Positions 11,876-20,963 of a stretch of 64,000 nt of DNA are shown here, in pieces; positions within the stretch are counted from its first letter, which is position 1; every line of letters starts with the position of its first letter. Below the pieces are notes generated by a model. It worked only from the letters and a program-made list of their open reading frames with translations. It was not told the DNA's origin and did not search any database. Origin of the DNA: Teichococcus oryzae (GTDB taxonomy: Bacteria; Pseudomonadota; Alphaproteobacteria; Acetobacterales; Acetobacteraceae); assembly GCF_008386565.1 (NCBI RefSeq), contig NZ_VUKA01000001.1, positions 372,001-436,000 on the forward strand, in the 5' to 3' direction. The translations under genes were made by a program, and so were the position numbers.

Positions 11876-12406
11876 TCAGGCGGCCAGCGCGTCCTCGCCA
11901 TCCAGCACGGCGGCGACGGCATGCACCACGGCGGCGATGCGCACGGCGGCCTGCACGGCTTCCTTCGACAGCCCGCCATGCAGCACCACCTTCTCGTGGC
12001 TTTCCATGCACATGCCGCATCCATTCACGGCGGAAACGGCCAGCGACCACAGCTCGAAGTCGGCCTTCTCGACGCCCGGCTTGCCGATGATGTTCATGCG
12101 CAGCCTGGCCGGCATGTTGCCGTAGTCACCGCCCACCAGATGCACGAAGCGGTAATAGACATTGTTCATGCCCATGATCGCCGCCGCGGCCTTGGCCGCC
12201 GTCAGCGCTTCGGCGGAAAGCTTCGGGCCGAACTCGGCCACCAGCGCCTTGGAAACCTCGGCATTGCGGCTGGCCAGGGCGCTCGCCACAAAGGTGCCGG
12301 CAAGCTGCTGCTCGGTCAGCACCGGCTCCGTGGACAGGCTGCCCAGGTTCAGCTTCAGGTCGCGGGCATAGTCGGGCAGGCGGTTGCGCAGGGCTTCGAG
12401 CGACAT
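11876..12406 (-). CDS. ahpD: Alkyl hydroperoxide reductase AhpD (alkylhydroperoxidase)
   Basis: Carboxymuconolactone-decarboxylase-like disulfide protein that passes electrons to AhpC and has weak peroxidase activity of its own. 176 residues, matching mycobacterial AhpD. The catalytic Cys pair is in [11 protein letters not shown], at residues 130 and 133, the same positions as in the M. tuberculosis protein. [11 protein letters not shown] and [15 protein letters not shown] are also family blocks. The start at 12406 has GGAGG about 11 bases upstream. It lies 176 bp downstream of ahpC on the same strand; the spacer contains a perfect 20-bp palindrome. The pair is presumably induced by the divergent OxyR. 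Confidence 0.95.
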   Translation of the reverse strand: MSLEALRNRLPDYARDLKLNLGSLSTEPVLTEQQLAGTFVASALASRNAEVSKALVAEFGPKLSAEALTAAKAAAAIMGMNNVYYRFVHLVGGDYGNMPARLRMNIIGKPGVEKADFELWSLAVSAVNGCGMCMESHEKVVLHGGLSKEAVQAAVRIAAVVHAVAAVLDGEDALAA

Positions 12407-12535
12407 GCGAAGGAAACCTCCGGTCAGGGTCAGGTCGGGTGATGGGGAAGCGTCGGGGGAAGGACAGGCCCGCCGCGGGCGAGGTCCGCCCGGATGGCCG
12501 GGAACCGCATGGGCCGGGGCTGCCCGAACAGCGCC

Positions 12536-12555
12536 GGCGGGGCCGCGGCCCCGCC
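12536..12555. repeat. Perfect 20-bp palindrome in the ahpC-ahpD spacer
   Basis: GGCGGGGCCG followed by its exact complement CGGCCCCGCC. As RNA it would form a very stable hairpin just after the ahpC stop. There is no U-tract, so it may trim, stabilise or attenuate the ahpC-ahpD message rather than terminate it. Confidence 0.6.
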
Positions 12556-12582
12556 AGCCGGTTCCCGCCTGGGCGCGAAGCC

Positions 12583-13155
12583 TCAGGCGGCCTTGAACAG
12601 CTCGTCCGGCTTCAGGGTGTCGCCGCCCTTGTTCCAGTTGCAGGGGCACAGCTCGTCCGTCTGCAGCGCGTCGAGGATGCGCAGCACTTCCTGCGGGTTG
12701 CGGCCGACATTCAGGCCGTTCACCGAGGCCCACTGGATGGTGCCCTCGGGGTCGACGATGAAGGTGGCGCGCAGCGCGACGCCCTCGTTCTTGTCGAGGA
12801 TGCCGAGCGCCGAGGACAGCTCGCGCTTGGTGTCGGCCAGCATCGGGATGGCTAGGTCGCGGATGTCGCTGTTGTGGACGCGCCAGTTCAGGTGGACGAA
12901 CTCGCTGTCGGTCGAGGCGCCGTACAGCACCGCGTCACGATCCGCGAATTCACCGTTCAGCTTGGCGAAGGCGGCGATCTCGGTCGGGCAGATGAAGGTG
13001 AAGTCCTTCGGCCAGAAGAACACGATCTTCCACTTGCCCGCGTCGCTCTCGCTGGAGATCTCGGTGAAGGACTTGCCGGGACCTTCCAGGCCCTCCGGGC
13101 CGCCCTTCACGGCGTTCAGCTTGAAAGCGGGGAACTTGTCGCCAACCGTCAGCAT
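12583..13155 (-). CDS. ahpC: Peroxiredoxin AhpC (DELCPCNW type)
   Basis: Two-cysteine peroxiredoxin that reduces hydrogen peroxide and organic hydroperoxides. 190 residues. The peroxidatic Cys is in [10 protein letters not shown] (near residue 56). The C-terminal [12 protein letters not shown] carries Cys 170 and 172, the arrangement of actinobacterial-type AhpC that pairs with AhpD rather than AhpF. No ahpF is present, which fits. The start at MLTVGDKFP has GAGGGA about 10 bases upstream; an upstream ATG at 13182 would add nine unconserved residues. It is divergent from oxyR with about 140 bp between starts. Confidence 0.96.
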   Translation of the reverse strand: MLTVGDKFPAFKLNAVKGGPEGLEGPGKSFTEISSESDAGKWKIVFFWPKDFTFICPTEIAAFAKLNGEFADRDAVLYGASTDSEFVHLNWRVHNSDIRDLAIPMLADTKRELSSALGILDKNEGVALRATFIVDPEGTIQWASVNGLNVGRNPQEVLRILDALQTDELCPCNWNKGGDTLKPDELFKAA

Positions 13156-13232
13156 GCGTGGAAATCCCTCATGGCTGTTCACAATCGTCCGGGGCTGGCC
13201 GACACTGGAGTCGGCGCTCCGTTCACGGGGCT

Positions 13233-13262
13233 TTTATGGATGCTGCACTGCACATATGCCAA
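13233..13262 (-). promoter_or_regulatory. Possible ahpC promoter in the ahpC/oxyR divergent region
   Basis: On the minus strand TTGGCA and CATAAA are separated by 18 bp, a fair sigma-70-like spacing, about 80 bp upstream of the ahpC start. The surrounding 140 bp is AT-richer than its neighbours and must hold both promoters and the OxyR site. No ATAG-N-CTAT repeat matching the enterobacterial OxyR consensus was evident. Confidence 0.35.
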
Positions 13263-13296
13263 TGAATTGTTTTTGCACGAATGATCGCCCCTCTCG

Positions 13297-14283
13297 ATGA
13301 GTTCCCTGCCAAGCCCGCAACAGCTCCGCTATCTGGTGGCGCTGGCTGATCTCGGCCATTTCGGGCGTGCCGCCGCTTCCTGCGCCGTCACCCAGTCGAC
13401 CCTGTCGGCCGGCATCATCGCGCTGGAACGGCAGCTGGATGCCGCGATCCTGGAACGCGGCCCGTCCAAGCGGCCGGTGTTCACGCCGCTGGGCATCGAT
13501 CTGGTGAAGCGCGCGCGCGGCGCGCTGGCGGCCCTCACGGCGGTGGTGGAAACCGCCGCCGCCGCCCGCGATCCGTTGTCCGGCCCGCTGCGGCTGGGCA
13601 TCATCCCGACGATCGGGCCATTTCTGTTGCCGCGGCTGATGCCGGCGCTCCGTTCCGCCTTTCCCCGGCTGCAGCTCTGGCTGCGGGAGGACCTGACGGA
13701 GCGGCTGGGCGAGGATCTCGCTTCCGGCCGGCTCGATCTCCTGCTGCTGGCCCTGCCCGTGACGCTGCCCGACGTGGAAACGCTGCGAATCGCCGAGGAC
13801 CCGTTCCTGGTCGCCCTGCCGCCCGGCCACCGCCTGGCCAGGGAGGAGGCGGTGCCGCCGGCCGCCCTGGGCGGCGAGCGGCTCCTGCTGCTGGAAGACG
13901 GCCACTGCCTGCGCGACCATGCCTTGTCGGCCTGCGGGCGGCCCGGCGCCAGCCCGGCGGCGGGGGACAACTTCGCCGCCACCAGCCTCCATACGCTGGT
14001 GCAGATGGTGGCGGGCGGCCTGGGTGTGACCCTGCTACCGAAGCTGGCCGTGGAAGGCGGCGTGCTCGCCGGCACCCCCGTGGTGGTGAAGCCGCTGGCC
14101 GAGCCGCAGGGCCGGATGCTGGGCCTCGCCTGGCGCACCCGCTCGCCCAGGGTGGCGGATTTCCGCGGCATGGCGGAAACCATCGCCCATGCCGTGCTGG
14201 ACGCGGAGGCGAAGGAAGCTGCGGGGACCGAGCCCCCAGTCAGGGCGAAGGGACCGGCCAGACGGACCACGCTGCCGGCATAG
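13297..14283 (+). CDS. oxyR: Hydrogen peroxide-inducible LysR regulator OxyR
   Basis: LysR-type activator that senses peroxide through a reversible disulfide. 328 residues. The N-terminal winged helix reads [20 protein letters not shown] and [15 protein letters not shown]. The redox segment [12 protein letters not shown] preserves both sensor cysteines (near residues 204 and 213) with the same spacing as E. coli Cys199/Cys208. [13 protein letters not shown] is the usual effector-domain block. The last 25 residues are basic and low-complexity. It is divergent from ahpC, its expected main target. Confidence 0.94.
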   Translation: MSSLPSPQQLRYLVALADLGHFGRAAASCAVTQSTLSAGIIALERQLDAAILERGPSKRPVFTPLGIDLVKRARGALAALTAVVETAAAARDPLSGPLRLGIIPTIGPFLLPRLMPALRSAFPRLQLWLREDLTERLGEDLASGRLDLLLLALPVTLPDVETLRIAEDPFLVALPPGHRLAREEAVPPAALGGERLLLLEDGHCLRDHALSACGRPGASPAAGDNFAATSLHTLVQMVAGGLGVTLLPKLAVEGGVLAGTPVVVKPLAEPQGRMLGLAWRTRSPRVADFRGMAETIAHAVLDAEAKEAAGTEPPVRAKGPARRTTLPA

Positions 14284-14417
14284 TCCGGTGCGCCGGAAGC
14301 GTTGCCGGTGGGCCGGCGCCCTGGTCTTTCCGCCTTTCGCCGGCCGGGCCAGGCGTGCCGTTATGGTTGACTCAGGCACCGCCAGACCGTAAACGCGCCC
14401 GCTCGAAGAGGGTGGCC

Positions 14418-14543
14418 ATGAAGATCCGTAACAGCCTGAAGAGCGCCAAGACGCGCGACAAGAACTGCGTGGTGGTGCGCCGCCGCGGCCGCTTGTACGT
14501 GCTGAACAAGAAGAACCCCCGCATGAAGGTCCGCCAGGGCTGA
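14418..14543 (+). CDS. rpmJ: 50S ribosomal protein L36
   Basis: Small basic protein of the large ribosomal subunit, 41 residues ([20 protein letters not shown]...). It is the zinc-independent version: only one Cys remains and the Cys3-His zinc ribbon of the classical form is absent. The ATG at 14418 begins exactly at the family N-terminus; the frame is open upstream but unconserved. It stands alone, as is common in alphaproteobacteria, and is followed by a terminator. Confidence 0.96.
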   Translation: MKIRNSLKSAKTRDKNCVVVRRRGRLYVLNKKNPRMKVRQG

Positions 14544-14592
14544 TTGCGGCGGCCGCCGGCGCGCGGCCACCAAGGGTTCGATGATCTGGAAG

Positions 14593-14626
14593 CGACGCCG
14601 GGGCCTTTGCGCTCCGGCGTCGTTTT
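14593..14626 (+). terminator. Intrinsic terminator of rpmJ
   Basis: CGACGCCGG, a 12-nt loop, CCGGCGTCG and then TTTT: a perfect 9-bp stem with a U-tract, 50 bp past the rpmJ stop and before glcD. Confidence 0.85.
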
Positions 14627-14702
14627 CGCATCCGGGCCTTGCTTGTGTTGCGCGGGCCGGCGCCGCATCTTCCCGGCAAGAACGGGAAGGAGCCGCTTCG
14701 CC

Positions 14703-16181
14703 ATGATCGCATTGCCGGAGCCGGATGCGGCGGTGCTCGCCCGGCGGGACGTCATCCTGCGGGATCTGCGCACCCTGGTGCCGGACGGTCCTTTCGGGCC
14801 GGGCGTGATCGGAGATGCCATCAGGCTGCGCGCCTATGAGACGGATGGGCTTTCGGCTTATCGCCAGCCGCCGCTCGCCGTGGTGCTGCCCACCTCCACC
14901 GGGGAGGTCGCCGCTGTGCTGCGCTACTGCCACCGGGAGAAGATCCGCGTGGTGCCGCGCGGCGCAGGCACCAGCCTGTCGGGCGGCGCCCTGCCGCTGG
15001 CCGATGCGGTGGTGATCGGGCTGATGCGGATGAACCGCATCCTGGACGTGGATTTCGCCGATCGCCTGGCGGTGGTGGAGGCCGGGGTGACCAATCTCGG
15101 CATCACCCAGGCGGTGGCGGGGGAGGGCTTCTTCTACGCCCCCGATCCTTCCTCCCAGCTCGCCTGCATGATCGGCGGCAATGTGATGATGAATTCGGGC
15201 GGCGCGCATTGCCTGAAATACGGCGTCACCGCCGGCAACCTGCTGGGCGTCACCTTTGTCACGATGGAGGGGGAGGTGGTGCGCATCGGCGGCGGCCACC
15301 TGGATGCCGCGGGCTATGACTGGCTGGGGCTGATCACCGGCTCGGAAGGGCAGCTCGGGCTGGTCACGGAGGTAACGGTGCGCATCCTGCGCGCGGCCGA
15401 GGGCGCGCGGGCCATGCTGGCGGCCTTCCGCTCCAACGAGGTGGCGGGCCAGGCGGTGGATGCCATCATCGGCAGCGGCATCATCCCGGTGGCGCTGGAA
15501 TTCATGGACCGGCCGGCGATCCATGCCTGCGAGGCCTTCGCCAATGCCGGCTACCCGCTCGACGCCGAGGCGATGCTGATCATCGAGGTGGAGGGCGACA
15601 CCGCCGAGCAGGACGACCTGCTGGGCAGCATCGCCGCCATCTGCAACCGCTTCGACCCGATCTCCCTGCGCGTGGCGGAAACCGCCGAACAAAGCATTGC
15701 CATCTGGAAGGGCCGCAAGGGCGCCTTCGGCGCGGTGGGGCGGATCAGCCCGGACTATCTGTGCATGGACGGCACCATCCCGACCGGGGAGCTGCCGCAC
15801 GTCCTGAAGCGCATCGGCGAGATGTCCGACAGTTACGGCCTCAAGGTCGCCAACATCTTCCATGCGGGGGACGGAAACCTGCACCCGCTGATCATGTTCG
15901 ACGCCAATGACCCGGAAAGCTTCCGCAAGGCCGAGGCCTTCGGCGCCGACATCCTGAAGCTGTGCGTCGAGGTCGGCGGCTGCCTGACCGGCGAGCATGG
16001 CGTCGGCGTCGAGAAGCGCGACCTGATGAACGTCCAGTTCACCGAAACCGAACTGCGCCAGCAGCGCGCCATCAAGAGCGCCTTCGATCCCGACTGGCTG
16101 CTCAACCCGGCCAAGGTGTTTCCGCTGGAAGGCAATCCCGCCCTGGCGCCGCGCATTCCCGCGGTCGTGCCCCATGGCTGA
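14703..16181 (+). CDS. glcD: Glycolate oxidase subunit GlcD (FAD-linked)
   Basis: Flavin subunit of the membrane-associated glycolate oxidase GlcDEF, which oxidises glycolate to glyoxylate. 492 residues. The FAD-binding PCMH region has VVPRGAGTSLSGGALP and IGGNVMMNSGGAHCLKYGVT. The C-terminal cap contains VANIFHAGDGNLHPLIMFD and GGCLTGEHGVGVEKR, whose His residues serve FAD attachment and catalysis. The start at 14703 has GGAG about 12 bases upstream. It overlaps glcE by 8 bp. A close alternative would be another 2-hydroxyacid dehydrogenase, but the glcE neighbour supports GlcD. Confidence 0.93.
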   Translation: MIALPEPDAAVLARRDVILRDLRTLVPDGPFGPGVIGDAIRLRAYETDGLSAYRQPPLAVVLPTSTGEVAAVLRYCHREKIRVVPRGAGTSLSGGALPLADAVVIGLMRMNRILDVDFADRLAVVEAGVTNLGITQAVAGEGFFYAPDPSSQLACMIGGNVMMNSGGAHCLKYGVTAGNLLGVTFVTMEGEVVRIGGGHLDAAGYDWLGLITGSEGQLGLVTEVTVRILRAAEGARAMLAAFRSNEVAGQAVDAIIGSGIIPVALEFMDRPAIHACEAFANAGYPLDAEAMLIIEVEGDTAEQDDLLGSIAAICNRFDPISLRVAETAEQSIAIWKGRKGAFGAVGRISPDYLCMDGTIPTGELPHVLKRIGEMSDSYGLKVANIFHAGDGNLHPLIMFDANDPESFRKAEAFGADILKLCVEVGGCLTGEHGVGVEKRDLMNVQFTETELRQQRAIKSAFDPDWLLNPAKVFPLEGNPALAPRIPAVVPHG

Positions 16182-17397
16182 GCGGCTTTGCCCCCCCGAT
16201 GAGGCCGGCGTGATCGAGGCGGTGCGGCAGGCGGCGGCGGATGGCACGCCCCTGGCGGTGGAAGGCAATGGCTCCAAGCGCGCCATGCTGCGCCCGGTGC
16301 AGGCGGGGCGGACGCTGTCCACCGCCGCCTTGTCCGGGATCACGCTGTACCGGCCGGCGGAGCTGATCCTGTCCGCCCGCGCCGGCACCCCGCTTGCCGA
16401 GATCGAGGCGGAGCTGGAGCGGCACAACCAGATGATCCCGGCCGAGCCGCCGGATTTCGCCGCGCTGTTCGGCCACGCCATTCCTTCCACCATTGGCGGC
16501 ATGGTCGCGGCCAACCTGTCCGGGCCGCGCCGCATCGGGCCGGGCGGCGCGCTGCGCGACCAGCTGCTCGGGATCCGCATGGTGACCGGCCATGCCGAGC
16601 TGGTCCGCTCCGGCGGCCGCGTCCACAAGAACGTCACCGGCCTGGACCTGTGCAAGCTGCTGGCCGGCAGCCATGGCACACTGGGCGTGATGACGGAGGT
16701 GACGCTGAAGCTGGTGCCGCGGCCGGAAGGCAGCCTGAGCCTGGCCGTGGCGGTGCCTGGCCTGGAGGAAGGGATCGCCGCGCTGTCCGCCGGGCTGGGC
16801 AGCCCTTATGGCGTCACCGGAGCGGCCCTGTTGCCCAGCGGCATACCGAGCGGGATGCCCATCGGAATGCCTGGCGGGCCGTCGCTTCCGGGCAGCCCCG
16901 TGGCGGTGCTGCGGCTGGAGGATTTCCGGCGCTTCCTGCCGCGCCGGGCGGAAGCGCTGCGCGGCCTGTTGTCCCGCTTCGGCGATGTCCAGCTAATCGG
17001 GGAGGAAGACTCCGCCGGCCTTTGGCGCCAGGTGCGGGACGCGGCGCTGCTGGAGCCGGCGCCGGACCAGATGGTGTGGCGCATCTCTGTGCGGCCTTCC
17101 CGGGCGCCCGACCTGGCGCGCCGGCTGGATGCGGCCTTCGAGGCCCGCCTGTTGCTGGACTGGGGTGGCGGGCTCGTCTGGGCCACAGGCTCGGCCAGCA
17201 TCGCGGCGCATGAGGCGGTTGTGGCGGCGGTGGCGGAGGCGGGCGGCGTGTTCACCCTGTTCCGTGCCCCGGACCCCCTGCGGGCCGCCGTGCCCGTGCT
17301 GCCGGCCGAGGCGGTGGCGCTGGCGGCGATCGCCGGGCGGGTGAAGGCGGCGCTGGACCCGGCGGGCGTGCTGAACCCCGGGCGGATGCGGGCCTGA
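16174..17397 (+). CDS. glcE: Glycolate oxidase subunit GlcE (FAD-binding)
   Basis: Second FAD-binding subunit of glycolate oxidase, 407 residues. It has the PCMH fold with PLAVEGNGSKRAM, STIGGMVAANLSGPRR and GGRVHKNVTGLDLCKLLAGSHGTLGVMTE, whose core is HKNVTGLDLCKLL. It overlaps glcD by 8 bp and is translationally coupled. Oddity: residues about 223-242 are a run of GIPS, GMPI, GMPG tetrapeptides encoded by 12-bp repeats (16840-16899), in place of an ordinary surface loop. The partner glcF is not next door but 4 kb downstream. Confidence 0.92.
   Translation: MAERLCPPDEAGVIEAVRQAAADGTPLAVEGNGSKRAMLRPVQAGRTLSTAALSGITLYRPAELILSARAGTPLAEIEAELERHNQMIPAEPPDFAALFGHAIPSTIGGMVAANLSGPRRIGPGGALRDQLLGIRMVTGHAELVRSGGRVHKNVTGLDLCKLLAGSHGTLGVMTEVTLKLVPRPEGSLSLAVAVPGLEEGIAALSAGLGSPYGVTGAALLPSGIPSGMPIGMPGGPSLPGSPVAVLRLEDFRRFLPRRAEALRGLLSRFGDVQLIGEEDSAGLWRQVRDAALLEPAPDQMVWRISVRPSRAPDLARRLDAAFEARLLLDWGGGLVWATGSASIAAHEAVVAAVAEAGGVFTLFRAPDPLRAAVPVLPAEAVALAAIAGRVKAALDPAGVLNPGRMRA
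16840..16899 (+). repeat. 12-bp tandem units inside glcE
   Basis: Consecutive 12-bp units GGCATACCGAGC, GGGATGCCCATC, GGAATGCCTGGC, GGGCCGTCGCTT and CCGGGCAGCCCC keep the frame and encode Gly-x-Pro-x tetrapeptides. They resemble the arrays in plsC and the phaE-like gene. Confidence 0.6.
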
Positions 17398-17456
17398 CAG
17401 CGCGAAGGCCGGGGCGGGGCCGCCGGCATCAGCCAGGAGCCTGTTGCCCTTGCGCG

Positions 17457-18161
17457 CTACTGGACCCGCCTCGCTTCGCCGGCGAAGGGGCTGAGGCCGA
17501 GCCATTGCTGCATGCTGCGGGCGACCTGGCTGTCGCCCAGCAGCTCGATCCGCCCCGTCTCGACCTCCCGGTGGACGGAAGACAGGCCCATCCAGATGGC
17601 GGTCATGCTGCGCAGCGGGCCCGTCACCACGAGGTCGACCTCGAAGCCCGGATCGAAGCCGCAGAGATCCACCATCTCGCGATCGACCACCAGCCACCAG
17701 TTCCGCCTGTTTTCGGGCAGTTCGGGATACTGGAACTGAATCGTGCAGCGCCTCGGCGGCAGCGGCTTCGGGTTGAGGTTGCGCCGCATGTCCCACATCA
17801 GCAGCGAAGGATCGAGGTTCTTCAGGGACAGGCGGGAATCGACCCAGCGCTGGCCCCAGAAGCCCATCCCCAGGACAATCGGGCGCAGATCCTCCCCGGC
17901 CGGCGACAGGCGGTATTCGGTGATGCCCCTGTTGTTCACGCCCGTGAGCACGATGCCGGATCGCTCCAGTTCCTTCAGCCGCTTGGACAGTAGGGCGGGG
18001 GACATGCGCGGCACGCCGCGGCGTAAGTCATTGAACCGGGTGGTGCCGCAGAGAAGCTCGCGGATCAGCAGCACCGTCCAGCGCGAGCACAGGATCTCGG
18101 AGGCCATCGCCACCGGGCAGAACTGACCATACCCGCCGTGATCGGTCATGGAGGACCTCAT
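17457..18161 (-). CDS. HxlR-family winged-helix transcriptional regulator
   Basis: DNA-binding regulator of about 234 residues. The HxlR domain covers roughly residues 10-110: GQFCPVAMASEILCSRWTVLLIRELL, trimmed here to its core SRWTVLLIREL, then RFNDLRRGVPRMSPALLSKRLKELE and the wing GITEYRLSPAGEDLRPI. An extension of about 120 residues, unusual for HxlR proteins, contains EVDLVVTGPLRSMTAIWMGL and may be an SCP2-like ligand pocket; that is an inference. The start at 18161 has AGGA six bases upstream. It is divergent from the acyl-CoA dehydrogenase (about 138 bp between starts), which is its likely target. Confidence 0.87.
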   Translation of the reverse strand: MRSSMTDHGGYGQFCPVAMASEILCSRWTVLLIRELLCGTTRFNDLRRGVPRMSPALLSKRLKELERSGIVLTGVNNRGITEYRLSPAGEDLRPIVLGMGFWGQRWVDSRLSLKNLDPSLLMWDMRRNLNPKPLPPRRCTIQFQYPELPENRRNWWLVVDREMVDLCGFDPGFEVDLVVTGPLRSMTAIWMGLSSVHREVETGRIELLGDSQVARSMQQWLGLSPFAGEARRVQ

Positions 18162-18298
18162 GGCTGTCCTGGACCGCCAGCCGTATGCGCGGGGCCGGCC
18201 GGGAACGCAGGTGGATGATACAGTTCCTGAACTGGAAAAGTCACGAGAACGGAACAATCGTGCCTCGCGCCCGGCAAGGGCCCCAGGAGGATCCCGTC

Positions 18299-19480
18299 AT
18301 GACCATCACCATCAGTCCCGCTGAAAGCCAGGCAACCACCGGCAGCGCTTCCACGGGCACCCCCATCGCCACGCCCGCCGAACGGGCCGCCCGGCTTGTT
18401 CCCCTGCTGGCGGAAGGCGCCGCGGCGGCCGATGAAACCGACAGCTTCGTCGCCGGGAACTACGCCCTGCTGAAGCAGGCCGGACTGGTGGAGGCGGGCG
18501 TGCCCGCCGAGCTGGGGGGGCAGGGGGCGGGGCTCGCCGAGTTGTCCGAGATGCTGCGGATACTGGCGCGGGGATGCAGTTCCACAGCCTTGGCCTTTTC
18601 CATGCACACGCATCAGGTCGCGGTGCCGGCCTGGCGGTGGCGGCAGCAGAAGCTGCAGGCGGCCGAGCCCTTGCTGCGCCGGGTCGCCGCCGAGCGCATC
18701 ATCCTGTTGTCCAGCGGCGGGTCCGACTGGATCGGCGGGTCGGGGGAGGCCCGCCGGGTGGAGGGCGGCTACCGCATCTCGGGGCGCAAGGCCTTTTCCT
18801 CCGGCTCCCCGGCCGGCGACCTGATGATGACCGGAGCGGTGCTGCATGAGCCGGAAGGCGAATCCGTGCTGCATTTCGCCGTGCCGATGAAGGCGCCGGA
18901 GGTGCGGGTGCTGGACAATTGGCGCGCCCTCGGCATGCGCGGCACGGGTTCCAACGATGTGCTCATCCAGGACCTGTTCATCGCCGACGCCCAGGTCGCG
19001 CTGAAGCGGAAGGCGGGCGAATGGCACCCGTTGTTCCACATCATCGCCACCATCGCCTTTCCGCTGATCTATGCCGTGTATCTGGGCGTCGCCGAGCATG
19101 CGCGGGATGTCGCCGTGGATCTCGCCCGGAAGCGGCCGCCGGGGGAGGATGCGCTGCAATTGGCCGGCCGCATGGACACGGCGCTCCAGGCGGCGCGGCT
19201 GGCGCATGGCTGGATGCTTTCCGCCATCGAGCGCCACCCGCCCTCCGCCGCCAGCGTCAACGAGGTGATGATCGGCCGCGCCCTGGTGGCCGAGAATGCC
19301 ATCCGCGCGGTCGAACTGGCCATGGAGCTGGCGGGCGGCGCAGGGTTCTGCCGGGCCAGCGGGCTGGAGCGGCTGTTCCGCGACATCCAGGGCGCGCGGT
19401 TCCATCCGCTGCAGGCGGGGCCGCAATCCCGCTATGCCGGGGCGATGGCCCTGGGGCTGCCGGTGGACCGCATCTTCTGA
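18299..19480 (+). CDS. Acyl-CoA dehydrogenase family protein
   Basis: Flavoprotein of the acyl-CoA dehydrogenase superfamily, 393 residues. The N-terminal helical domain (LLAEGAAAADETDSF, VPAELGGQGAGLAELSEML) is followed by the beta domain with SSGGSDW, RISGRKAFSSGSPAGD and LDNWRALGMRGTGSNDV. The C-terminal helices contain RALVAENAIRAVELAMELAGGAGF and RDIQGARFHPLQ. The last block resembles the DszC/SfnB-like branch, so the reaction may be a monooxygenation rather than a dehydrogenation; the substrate is unknown. The start at 18299 has GGAGG eight bases upstream; an earlier open ATG (18185) lacks support. It is convergent with the CaiB-type gene (7-bp gap). Confidence 0.86.
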   Translation: MTITISPAESQATTGSASTGTPIATPAERAARLVPLLAEGAAAADETDSFVAGNYALLKQAGLVEAGVPAELGGQGAGLAELSEMLRILARGCSSTALAFSMHTHQVAVPAWRWRQQKLQAAEPLLRRVAAERIILLSSGGSDWIGGSGEARRVEGGYRISGRKAFSSGSPAGDLMMTGAVLHEPEGESVLHFAVPMKAPEVRVLDNWRALGMRGTGSNDVLIQDLFIADAQVALKRKAGEWHPLFHIIATIAFPLIYAVYLGVAEHARDVAVDLARKRPPGEDALQLAGRMDTALQAARLAHGWMLSAIERHPPSAASVNEVMIGRALVAENAIRAVELAMELAGGAGFCRASGLERLFRDIQGARFHPLQAGPQSRYAGAMALGLPVDRIF

Positions 19481-19487
19481 AGGCTGG

Positions 19488-20888
19488 TCAGGTCCAGCGG
19501 GCAGGATGGCTGCCCAGCGGCATGGAGGGCCGGTCCCAGCGGGGCGGGGTCGCCTCCATCGCCGCCGCGTGGCGGAGGGCGGTGAGGCGGCCATAGCCGC
19601 TGTCGCTCTCCTCCAGCAGGTCGGCGATGTCCTCCTGCGTCGGGTCCGGGGCGGCGAAGCCGTCGGAAAGGCGCCCCAGGCCGCGCAGCCATTGCCCGGT
19701 TCCGGCCAGCGAAACCCGCACCAGCCAGGAGCCGCCTTCCTCCGCCCGGCGCAACAAGGCCGCCATGATCGCCAGCGCCAGGAGATAGCCCGAGGCATGA
19801 TCCAGCGCCTGGCATGGCAGGGGGCGGGGCTTGTCCGGCGTGCCGGCCGCATCGGCCTCGGCCTGGTTGAAGCCGGTGGCGGTCTGGACAAGGGAATCGA
19901 AGCCCCGGCGCCCCGACCATGGCCCCATCGGCCCATAGGCGGAAAGCGACGCATAGATCAGCCCCGGCCGCAAGGCCGCCGCCTGGGCGGGGCCGAAGCC
20001 CAGCCCGTCCAGCGCGCCAGGGCGGTAGGATTGCAGCAGGATGTCGGCATCCCGGACCAGTCCGGCCATGCGCGCCGCTTCCGCCGGGCTGCGCAGATCC
20101 AGCCGCGCGGTGCGCTTGCCGCGATGCGTGTCCATTTCCAGAGCGGGAAGGGAGGGCAGGTGGGCGGCGCTCAGATGCAGCACATCCGCTCCATGCGCCG
20201 CGAGGCAACGCCCGGCCACCGGCCCGGCGATGACCCGGGTCAGTTCCAGCGCCCGCAGCCCGGATAACGGTTGCGCGCCAGCCGGTGGCAGAGGCACGGG
20301 GGAGGCGTCGCCAATCCGTTCCAGGGTGAAGGGCTTCTGCCCCGTCAGCGCGGCGGCCTGCGGATGCGCCTGCCAGTTGGCATCGTCGCGCAGCATGGCG
20401 ACGCACAGCCCGGCCTCGGCGGCCTCCGCCTCGAACTCGGCGGCGCGGCGGGCCAGCAGGGCGGCGGCGACGGCTTCGCGGGTGGCGGGAATGTTGCCGA
20501 GCAGGGCCAGCAGGCCATCCCGGTGGTGCGGGAAATTGGTGTGCAGCCGCACGCTGCCGCCATCGCCGCAGGGATACAACCCGGCAATGGCATCCCAGGG
20601 ATCGGGCGGCGCCTGCCCATCCAGGCGGAGGTGGCGCTCGCTGCGGAACTCGGCCAGGGCGTGGCGCTGATCCACCGCGATGCCTTGTTGCGGGCCTCCG
20701 CGCCGGCCATGGATGGCGGCGGCGGCCAGGGCGGCGGCGGCGATGCTGGATTGCGCCGCCGCTCCCACCCGGAAGGAGGAAGGGAGGCCGGGCTCCGTGC
20801 CCGTCAGGGTCGCGGCATCCGCCAGGGCCGCCGGGAAGCCGGCCTCATGCAGCAGGGCGCGAAGTGCGGCGTGGGCGGGGCTGGGCAT
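19488..20888 (-). CDS. CaiB/BaiF-type CoA-transferase (family III)
   Basis: Family III CoA-transferase, 466 residues, moving CoA between acyl acceptors. The conserved C-terminal half has LSGLRALELTRVIAGPVAGRCLAAHGADVL, with the core LELTRVIAGPVAGR. It continues with ALEMDTHRGKRTARLDL, ADILLQSYRPGALDGLGFG and YASLSAYGPMGPWSGRRGFD. The Asp in CQALDHASGYLLA is the probable catalytic aspartate. The first about 200 residues are a divergent second CaiB-like half, giving a longer chain than the usual 400. It pairs with the acyl-CoA dehydrogenase between glcE and glcF. The start is the ATG at 20888. Confidence 0.87.
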   Translation of the reverse strand: MPSPAHAALRALLHEAGFPAALADAATLTGTEPGLPSSFRVGAAAQSSIAAAALAAAAIHGRRGGPQQGIAVDQRHALAEFRSERHLRLDGQAPPDPWDAIAGLYPCGDGGSVRLHTNFPHHRDGLLALLGNIPATREAVAAALLARRAAEFEAEAAEAGLCVAMLRDDANWQAHPQAAALTGQKPFTLERIGDASPVPLPPAGAQPLSGLRALELTRVIAGPVAGRCLAAHGADVLHLSAAHLPSLPALEMDTHRGKRTARLDLRSPAEAARMAGLVRDADILLQSYRPGALDGLGFGPAQAAALRPGLIYASLSAYGPMGPWSGRRGFDSLVQTATGFNQAEADAAGTPDKPRPLPCQALDHASGYLLALAIMAALLRRAEEGGSWLVRVSLAGTGQWLRGLGRLSDGFAAPDPTQEDIADLLEESDSGYGRLTALRHAAAMEATPPRWDRPSMPLGSHPARWT

Positions 20889-20963
20889 GGCGCGGCTCCT
20901 TCGGCGGAAGGTGGGGCAGGAGCGATTTTCCGCCCGGCTCGCCGCCGCGGCAAGCCGCCTTGC

